Of a stretch of DNA of 9,943 bases, positions 1 to 6,000 are shown piece after piece. The position numbers and the translations under genes were made by a program. Below the pieces are notes generated by a model. It worked only from the letters and a program-made list of their open reading frames with translations. It did no database searches and was not told the origin of the DNA. The DNA is from JBAXTE01 sp964653595 (lineage in GTDB: Bacteria > Bacteroidota > Bacteroidia > Bacteroidales > WCHB1-69), in NCBI GenBank assembly GCA_964653595.1, contig CAZZHH010000087.1, positions 1-9,943 of the forward strand. The letters run 5' to 3'. Numbering within the stretch: position 1 is the stretch's first letter; every line of letters starts with the position of its first letter.

Positions 1-58
1 GTGCCAAAATCGCCACTAGAAAGCAAATGATCAAAACACGAAGCTTTTGGTGTGAACA
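1..58 (+). repeat. Partial copy of the hairpin repeat element, running off the left window edge
   Basis: These 58 bases are identical to 2225-2282, in the same orientation. In the right-hand copy they form the 3' part of a larger multi-hairpin element (2117-2282), so the left copy probably continues upstream of the window. Both copies are followed at once by the short repeat acagttttacagtg (56-69 here). The two copies flank the membrane-protein gene at 516-1925 as direct repeats. No reading frame of note lies here. Confidence 0.9.
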
Positions 59-114
59 GTTTTACAGTGTTACAGTTAGTAGTTAACAGGGTGTGATGCG
101 GGTTTAAATAGAAT

Positions 115-162
115 GGAACGCTGATGAAGCAGAATGATGATGATTCATTATGATTTTTTTGG
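115..162 (+). repeat. Dispersed intergenic motif, copy 1 (second copy at 9045-9082)
   Basis: The block at 115-133 matches 9045-9063 (ggaacgcggatgacgcaga) at 17 of 19 positions. In both places tgatttttttgg follows (151-162 and 9071-9082), after 17 and 7 bases respectively. The shared order of two blocks with a variable gap suggests a dispersed, decaying non-coding repeat. From memory this type is common between genes of Bacteroidota; that was not checked. Confidence 0.6.
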
Positions 163-306
163 TGTTGTACAGTGACAGTTCTGAAAAACTATAAAAACGG
201 AGATTTACATTTTTTATAAGTGGCATCGTCCCCCTAGTTACTTAGCCAATACTTTCACCTCACACTTAATTCTTCCTTCTCTGCGTTCATTTCTATAGAC
301 TCGCCT

Positions 307-400
307 TCCCGAAAAACCAGTCCGCCAGCTGGCGGATCATTGTTTTTCGAGTATCCACGCAAAAATACCAAAAATCGAAGAATTTTTATTTTGCGGGATG
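307..400. repeat. Inverted-repeat element, tcccgaaaaa family, copy 1
   Basis: It opens with tcccgaaaaa (307-316) and contains the perfect 16-bp palindrome tccgccagctggcgga (321-336), bracketed by an 8-bp inverted pair (310-317 with 342-349). A second inverted pair, aaaaat/attttt, lies near 370-388, and cgggatg closes it at 394-400. The same opening, an internal tttttcga block followed by gatc or tatc, and a closing cgggatg occur at 1938-2025; a third copy of the opening and internal block is at 9667-9743. Confidence 0.6.
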
Positions 401-488
401 CGCAACTCATAATTCATAGTTTATAACTCCTAATTTTTTCCTTCTTTTCACTTTTCACTCAATTCTTCCTTCTTATAAAAAAAAATGT

Positions 489-496
489 TACTTTTG
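489..496 (+). promoter_or_regulatory. Candidate -7 box of the membrane-protein gene
   Basis: TACTTTTG matches the Bacteroidota -7 consensus TAnnTTTG exactly. It sits 19 bases before the TTG start at 516, which would leave a leader of only about a dozen bases. No TTG -33 element lies 17-23 bases upstream; that stretch is pyrimidine-rich. It could be a chance match in AT-rich DNA. Confidence 0.3.
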
Positions 497-515
497 GAAA
501 TTAAAAGAAATCAAT

Positions 516-1925
516 TTGGAACCTTTAATTCAGTATTCATACTATAGCGATTTAAATCTCACTCTGTTCGACCTCTTTTTTGCCATTGCCATGCTGCTTA
601 TTGCCTCTATTTGGGGCTATGTTGTACAACAAAGAAATACAAATAATCCATTTTATCGTTTTTATACCGTTGGGTTGTTGGCAAAACTTTTAGCTGGTTT
701 CACTTTTTGTATTTTGTATCTTACCGCATACGAAGGCGATACACTCGATTATTTCCATGGAATGAATGCCCTAAATAGGGTAGGGCAGTACAATTTTAGC
801 CACTATCTCGATTTGATGTTGCAAGGCAATAAACAAGAGTTTTATTCCTATTTTACTACCGAAACCATGCACCCCGATAGACACATGTGGGTTGACCCAA
901 AATCTTTTTTCGTAATTCGTATCTTGTCGCCTTTTGCTTTTTTGGGATTAGGAAGCTATGTGATTACTACTATGCTCCTGAGCTGGTTCTCGTTTGGCTT
1001 TCTATGGAGAATGTTTTTGGCTTTTGCTAACCTCTATCCTAAAATCGACTTTAAAATTGCTGTTGCTGTTTTGTTTATGCCCTCGGTGTTGTTTTGGGGT
1101 TCGGCTGTGCTCAAAGATACTATCATGATGATTGCAGTATCTATGTTTGTGGTCTCCTTTTTAAATATTGCTGTAAAAGGTCGCCTTACTATAGGCTTAG
1201 GCCTACGACTTGTTTTTGCTGCTTGGCTAATGCTTAATATTAAAGCGTATGTGCTTGTAGCTATGATTCCCGGGTCCGCTATTTGGTTTGCTCATGGTCG
1301 AATTTTAGCTATCAAAAACACTTTTTTACGCTATTCTTTCTATCCATTTATGCTCGCAATCTCAATTATTATAGGTGTGTTTATCTTGTCGCGTCTGGGC
1401 GATAGCTTTGGCGAGTATAGCTCTATGGACAAAATGGTGGCCAAAGCAAAACTTACCCAAGAGGATTTAAAACGGGGCGATAGCTACGGTAAAAATTTTT
1501 ATGACATTGGCACCATTGAAAACTCTCCCAGTGCCCTTATGCGGCTGTTGCCTCAAGCTGTTGTAGCTGGTTTGTACCGACCGTTTTTATGGGAAGCTAG
1601 AAATCCTTTTATTGCGCTATCGGGACTCGAAAACCTATTTACCCTATTCCTTACGTTGTCCATTTTGTGGCGAACACGCATAGTAAGAGTGTTCCGATTT
1701 GTTGGCCGAGACCCTATCCTAATTTTTACGTTGCTTTTTTCGTTTATGTTTGCCTTTGGTATCGGCATTGCTACCGCTAACTTCGGCGCATTGGTAAGAT
1801 ACCGCATCCCAGGTTTGCCTTTTTTGATGATTAGCTTGTTTGTGCTCGATTATTATCTGAAACAGAGATCAGGGGACAGGGAACAGTTGACAGAGAACAG
1901 TGGGACAGTGATCAGTGACCAGTGA
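516..1925 (+). CDS. Polytopic membrane protein, possible polysaccharide polymerase-like protein
   Basis: The 469-residue product has about eleven hydrophobic segments (roughly residues 16-37, 49-70, 131-170, 181-197, 203-222, 228-252, 273-292, 368-386, 399-420, 431-447), so it should span the inner membrane many times. Visible motifs are EGDTLDYF (73-80), MPSVLFWGSAVLKDTI (188-203), a Pro-Trp-Glu stretch near 356-364, and NFGALVRYRIPGLPF (422-436). I recognise this pattern from Bacteroidota membrane proteins found near polysaccharide genes and resembling O-antigen or capsule polymerases; that function is inference, and no sugar gene lies in the window. The start is TTG; no in-frame ATG precedes it, and the first in-frame ATG is codon 26, inside the first hydrophobic segment. 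No Shine-Dalgarno sequence is visible. The last ~19 residues (after YYLKQ) are hydrophilic and encoded by intergenic-type repeat DNA. Confidence 0.8.
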   Translation: MEPLIQYSYYSDLNLTLFDLFFAIAMLLIASIWGYVVQQRNTNNPFYRFYTVGLLAKLLAGFTFCILYLTAYEGDTLDYFHGMNALNRVGQYNFSHYLDLMLQGNKQEFYSYFTTETMHPDRHMWVDPKSFFVIRILSPFAFLGLGSYVITTMLLSWFSFGFLWRMFLAFANLYPKIDFKIAVAVLFMPSVLFWGSAVLKDTIMMIAVSMFVVSFLNIAVKGRLTIGLGLRLVFAAWLMLNIKAYVLVAMIPGSAIWFAHGRILAIKNTFLRYSFYPFMLAISIIIGVFILSRLGDSFGEYSSMDKMVAKAKLTQEDLKRGDSYGKNFYDIGTIENSPSALMRLLPQAVVAGLYRPFLWEARNPFIALSGLENLFTLFLTLSILWRTRIVRVFRFVGRDPILIFTLLFSFMFAFGIGIATANFGALVRYRIPGLPFLMISLFVLDYYLKQRSGDREQLTENSGTVISDQ

Positions 1926-1938
1926 TCAGTTTTACAGT
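1866..1938 (+). repeat. Degenerate gacagt/gatcagt repeat run across the 3' end of the membrane-protein gene
   Basis: The stretch consists of short variants of gacag, aacagt, gatcagt and gaccagt, ending in cagttttacagt (1927-1938). It starts inside the coding frame and contains the stop codon at 1923-1925. The same cagttttacagt word occurs at 57-68, 2028-2039 and 2289-2300, all on the + strand and all outside genes, which marks this as intergenic repeat material. Confidence 0.75.
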
Positions 1939-2025
1939 CCCGAAAAATAAAAAATCTCTGATTTTTTTTATTTTTCGAGGATCATCGAAAAAAGACGAAA
2001 TTGAAATTTTTTTTTTTTCGGGATG
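1938..2025. repeat. Inverted-repeat element, tcccgaaaaa family, copy 2
   Basis: The outer arms are tcccgaaaaa (1938-1947) and tttttcggga (2014-2023). Inside, 1941-1956 pairs with 1960-1977 as a 16-bp AT-rich stem with a two-base bulge and a three-base loop. Alternatively tttttcga (1971-1978) pairs with tcgaaaaa (1985-1992) around a six-base loop. The element begins 13 bases after the stop codon of the membrane-protein gene. It could slow or end transcription, but its stems are too poor in GC to call a terminator. Confidence 0.65.
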
Positions 2026-2116
2026 AACAGTTTTACAGTGAACCGGGAGCAGTCGCAACAAATTAATATTTTGATTTTTTTGATTTTTAGCAGATTTATA
2101 AACCCTCGCATTTCTC

Positions 2117-2282
2117 CGGCGCCGAAGGCGTCGAATGTTTTTAACCCCTTGCGAAGCGAGGGGTTAAAAACATAATTAGCAATCGATTTTGGCGAAAAAT
2201 TGGGTGCGTAGCAAACCCATTTTTGTGCCAAAATCGCCACTAGAAAGCAAATGATCAAAACACGAAGCTTTTGGTGTGAACA
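2117..2282 (+). repeat. Multi-hairpin repeat element with GAA loops
   Basis: Four hairpins follow one another. First: 2117-2123 with 2127-2133, 7 bp with one G-T pair, loop GAA. Second: 2136-2152 with 2156-2172, a perfect 14-bp stem plus three more pairs (one wobble), loop GAA, so the tip reads GCGAAGC (2151-2157), a heptamer known for an unusually stable DNA mini-hairpin. Third: 2184-2205 with 2215-2236, 19 of 22 paired, nine-base loop. Fourth: caaaa/ttttg (2256-2260 with 2269-2273). The last 58 bases are repeated exactly at 1-58. I infer a mobile or structural non-coding element rather than a gene. Confidence 0.75.
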
Positions 2283-2344
2283 ATGTTACAGTTTTACAGT
2301 GAACTGGGCGCGAGGCGAGTCTGAAGAATTATACGCAGATGCTT

Positions 2345-2369
2345 CGATCCAGGTTAAGCTGGACAGGCT
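2345..2369 (-). repeat. Dispersed agcctgtccagctt repeat, inverted copy
   Basis: Read on the - strand this begins agcctgtccagctt and ends ggatcg, closely matching the family copies on the + strand at 8884-8918 and 8976-9006, with differences in the middle. The copies therefore lie in opposite orientation on either side of the ATPase remnant and the giant surface-protein gene. Confidence 0.6.
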
Positions 2370-2404
2370 TTGCTCAGCACAGGTTCTGCAGATTTTTTAA
2401 ATAT

Positions 2405-2434
2405 TACGCTTTTAGGCGTTACGCTTTCAGGCGT
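2405..2434. repeat. Doubled 15-bp motif at the end of the ATPase remnant
   Basis: tacgcttttaggcgt (2405-2419) is followed directly by tacgctttcaggcgt (2420-2434), one base different. Each half can form an acgc/gcgt hairpin, and ttacgc/gcgtaa gives a 6-bp stem around 2419-2436. It overlaps the stop codon and last codons of the ATPase remnant (2427-2429), so the end of that frame may itself be altered. No T-run follows on either strand. Confidence 0.55.
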
Positions 2435-2813
2435 AATTTAAAATGAATTGTTTAAAAAATGGATCGCTAATAAAATATGAATTGTCTGTTTTGTCTATTA
2501 TTCCACTATCCATCAATACATAAATTGCTTTTTGCGTGGTAGAAACAGTTGATAATCGATATTTTTTTGCATAATCAGACGAGTAAACACTTTCACCACT
2601 TTGTGCTAATGCTTTTAATAATTGCTTTTGCATCACAGATTGTCTGTCAAATAATTCAAAATAATAATCTTGTTTTAATTCAACTATGCGCTTTGCACAT
2701 ATTAATACCATCTCTTTAGTAATTCTAGTTTGAGTATTAATTACATATTGCCAAATTTCAGATGCTAAAAGCTGAATATAATATGGTATATCACCAGATT
2801 GTTCAATTATGTA
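2427..2813 (-). pseudogene. 3' remnant of an AAA+/archaeal-type ATPase (C-terminal winged-helix part)
   Basis: An open frame of 128 codons runs from 2813 down to the TGA at 2427-2429. The first 34 codons precede the only usable ATG (2709-2711) but are clearly family sequence: SGDIPYYIQLLASEIW matches the conserved G-P-Y-Y-Q-L-L helix that follows the sensor region in these ATPases. The rest (QKQLLKALA, a helix-turn-helix ending in AIYVLMDSGII, then YFISDPFFKQFIL) is the C-terminal winged helix. Full proteins of this family are about 380 residues as I recall, so the Walker A and B motifs and roughly two thirds of the protein are missing. The frame is stopped by a TAA (2814-2816 on the - strand) lying in the first bases of the tandem array. 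A standalone protein from 2711 is possible but would be only a DNA-binding-like fragment. Confidence 0.8.
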
Positions 2814-3034
2814 TTAATCCTGTAAATCCTGTAAATCTTGTCTAAAAAATTAGACTGGATCAATCGACGAATGTATTAATCTTGTAAATCCCTGTCTGCT
2901 GCCAGGCAAGCTGTCAAAAAAATAGACTAGAACAATCGACGAATGTATTAATCCTGTAAATCTTGTAAATCCCTGTCTGCTGCCAGGGAAGCTGTCTAAA
3001 AAATTAGACCGGAACAATCGACGAATGTATTAAT
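2811..3034. repeat. Nested tandem repeat array, units of 62, 72 and 82 bp
   Basis: Three units end in caatcgacgaatgtattaat: 2819-2880, 2881-2952 and 2953-3034, and a degenerate version of the same end lies at 2804-2818. Successive units lengthen by ten bases. Each starts with one or two copies of a ~9-10-bp sub-repeat (cctgtaaat, cttgtaaat), and units 2 and 3 share ccctgtctgctgccagg. Units 1 and 3 contain gtctaa-aaaa-ttagac, a small hairpin. The array separates the broken ATPase from the 3' end of the giant gene; the 63 bases from 3035 to 3097 show nothing further, and I see no terminator for the giant gene. Confidence 0.85.
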
Positions 3035-3097
3035 TCATGTCTTATACCCGATATAGCCCGTCGGCAATGCTCAGGATCCTATCTTCGCACAACGATT

Positions 3098-6000
3098 TTA
3101 TCGGATTACATTAAATTTCATCCGTTCAATTTTGTTGTTAAACTCAATTTCCAAGATATACAGTCCGTTGCTTAGTTCTATTAATGGTAACTTTAGTTGG
3201 TTTATGCCTTTTTGGAGTATTTGTTTGTTCCATGTTTTTACTTGGCTGCCCTTGGTTGAGAGGATGCGAATGGTGGCTTCGCTCTCTATTGGCGACGTGA
3301 GCCATAGGTTTATCTCCTCATTTGCCGGATTAGGAAATACTTTTAATATGCTAAACGCTTGCTTTTTGGTGATGCATATTTGGTTGTTATCCATGTTGTC
3401 TTCTGGATAGCCTATGGGAGTGGCTATTTCTACACAACCGTATTGCAACTCTTCTCCCGTAGCCAGATATAGCTGTGTGCGGAAATTAAATGGAATGCTT
3501 TCTCCCGCATGCAACATTCCTGTCCATCGTTCGCGTATTTGCTGCTCGTTTATTTGTAATGTTAGCCATAAATCGGTAATATCGCGGTTGCTCATGTTGA
3601 TTAGGTTTGCCGATGCTTGCAAATAGTTGCCGGTATTATGAATGTCTAAATTTGAAATTGCTAGATCGATAAATGGTCTTATCATGGTTAGCATTGCAAA
3701 CGCTGTATCGGTGCATTGTTGGCTGTTTTGCGCTATCATCATGATTGGGTATTCGCCCTGCATTTGAAAGTTGTAATTTGGGCTGTAGAGGGTGGATATT
3801 AGGTTGCTATTCGAGTACCACGCGTAGCTGTTTGCTTCTTGCGATTGGTTGTTGAATTGTATGTTGTATCCTATGCTGTTGGCATCGTACCCAAAACTGA
3901 ATTGAGCTGTTGGTATTGGTTTTATGGTAATGCTCTTTTGTATGGTGTCGCTACATTGATAGGGCGTTGATACCACAAGCTCTACATTGTAAGTGCCTGC
4001 ATTGGGTAATAAAAATTCTACCGGCGATTGTGCAAATACCAGGTTGTTGTTTATCTTCCATCGTACGCTGGTGATGCTGTCGTTTGCGATGGTGCTGCTG
4101 CTCTCTAAAAATACTGGTTGATTTGCACAGAAACTATTAGTTACAAAATTTGCCACTGGTATGGTGTGCACTATGGCATCTTTGGTAATGGTATCGATAC
4201 ATCCGTTGATACTTTGTATAATGTAATTAACTGAATAGGCACCTGCAGATGGATATTTTTTGGATAGGGTAGGCTGCGTTGAGGTGGAGCCATCTGCAAA
4301 CTCCCAACTACGACCTACAATCGTATTCCAACTCTCGGTTATCGAGGAGTCGCTGAACCAAGTGGTCTCGCCCTCGCACGTGTTGGATGCTGTAAAATTG
4401 GCTATAGGCGATGGTTTGATATAAACCTCTTTTTGAATGGAATCGGTGCAACCTACATTCGATTCTACTTTTATTTTAATGGAATAAACACCCGCTGTGT
4501 CGAATGGATGGACTGGATGTTGACTGGTGCTGGTGTTGTTTACTCCACTTTGTAAATCGCCAAAATTCCATTGCCAGTTTTGTAGGGTGTAGCCATCATG
4601 CGTGATTGATTGATCGGTAAATTGAATAGGGGTGTTGTTGCAACCTGTAATGGGACTAAAGTTGGCACTGGGCAGACTATATACTACCGTTGGAATGGTG
4701 ATGCTGTTGCTGCAAACGGAATCGGTGGTCAAAGTGAGGGTGATTGGATAGATGCCAGGGAGCGCATAGTTGTGGGTTGGGTTTTGGCTGGTAGAATTGT
4801 TGCCATCGCCAAAGTTCCATTGCCACGAAACTACGTTGGAACCATCAGTAGTGTATGATTGATCGGTAAAGGGCGTGGTTTCCCCCATGCATTTGCCAGG
4901 AGCGGTAAATGCAACTACCGGTGCTTCGCCACGGATGCCTACCATTACCGTATCTCGAGCTATGCAACCTCTACTGTTGGTAATTTGTAACCAATAGGCA
5001 CCGGGTGCGCTTACAACTATGTTAGGGGTTGTATTGCCTGTGTTCCATAGGTATTCAGGACTTGTAAGCGTATAATTGTTTAGCGTGTAGGTAAGTGTAT
5101 TTCCGGAGCATAACGAAATATCCTCTCCCAGCGACATACGCATGGCCAAACTATCCACATAAAGGTTGAAGGTGTCTTTGTAGGTGCAACCCAAGGTGTC
5201 GGTTAGGGTAAAATGATAACTTCCAGCTTCTGTTTCGGTAAACGTACTTCCGCTGTTGCCGTTGCTCCAATTAAGGGTGTAATTGGCAAGGGGAGTCCAG
5301 TTGTATTCAAAACTGTTGCCCAAACAGACTGTGGTATCGGGGATGGTTCTTTTGCCTAAAAAGTCGATTCGAACTGTGTCGGATGATGTTTGACCGAAAA
5401 TATTGGTAGCTCTTACCCAATAACTGCCCGATCGATTTACCTGAATAGAGGGTGTAGTATCGCCCGTACTCCATAAATAGTTGGTAAAATGATTGGCTTG
5501 GGCACTGATTACCGTATCACACAATTTGTATGAAATTTTGATGTCGTAGCCCAAGTTTACTGGGGGGGCATATTTGTTACTTAAATATGTTTCTACTTTT
5601 TGTCTTTGTGCTTCAGTGATGGTATTGTTATATAATATGATTTCCCCAATATCTCCATTTAAAAAGTATCCTCCAGATGGAGGTGTAGAGCCGCTTATGT
5701 TATTGTACGCTCCAATTAATAGATCATATGAATTGTTGAGATTTGAAGTGGGGACACTTTTTGACTCTTTTAAAATTCCATTCAAATATAATTCATTATT
5801 AAGAGAAATTCGATTTCTATTAGCAGTAATAATATTGTAATTATTGTTTACTGATGTGCTTAGAATACTATTTGAAACAGTAGAATTATCTGATCCAAAA
5901 AGTAAAGATCCTGCTTCTTTTAGAATAAACCAACGGTTGTTAATGTTTTGAGGTATTGATTTGCAAATAAAAGTGCCACTACTTGAAGCGCATTTACCCA

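Larger units (their letters stand above)
59..515. other. Gene-free leader upstream of the membrane-protein gene
   Basis: I see no gene here. It holds a short acagt-type repeat run (about 56-90), a copy of a dispersed motif (115-162), a pyrimidine-rich stretch (about 235-305), an inverted-repeat element around a 16-bp palindrome (307-400), and a degenerate AT/pyrimidine tract of the aactcataattcatag type (about 405-475) that leads into the start of the gene at 516. Apart from the listed repeats, 181-306 contains nothing I can interpret. Confidence 0.6.
1926..2426. other. Convergent intergenic region filled with repeats and hairpins
   Basis: This gap lies between the 3' end of the membrane-protein gene (+) and the 3' end of the ATPase remnant (-). 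It holds the second tcccgaaaaa-family element (1938-2025), two copies of acagttttacagtg with related right flanks (2027-2050 and 2288-2311), the multi-hairpin element (2117-2282), an inverted copy of a ~25-bp dispersed repeat (2345-2369) and a doubled 15-bp motif (2405-2434). I see no gene; the reading frame across 1968-2258 on the - strand runs through these repeats and is not credible. Confidence 0.7.

Noticed and set aside
485..547. ATG at 485 as start of the membrane-protein gene
   Set aside because: It is out of frame with 516 and meets a stop (TAG) after twenty codons.
2136..2172. The strong 17-pair stem as a bidirectional intrinsic terminator
   Set aside because: On either strand the T-run comes before the stem and the A-run after it, the reverse of a terminator.
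1968..2258. 96-residue reading frame on the - strand
   Set aside because: It runs through the repeat elements and hairpins at 1938-2282; its sequence is dictated by poly-A/T and hairpin arms, and no family resemblance is convincing.
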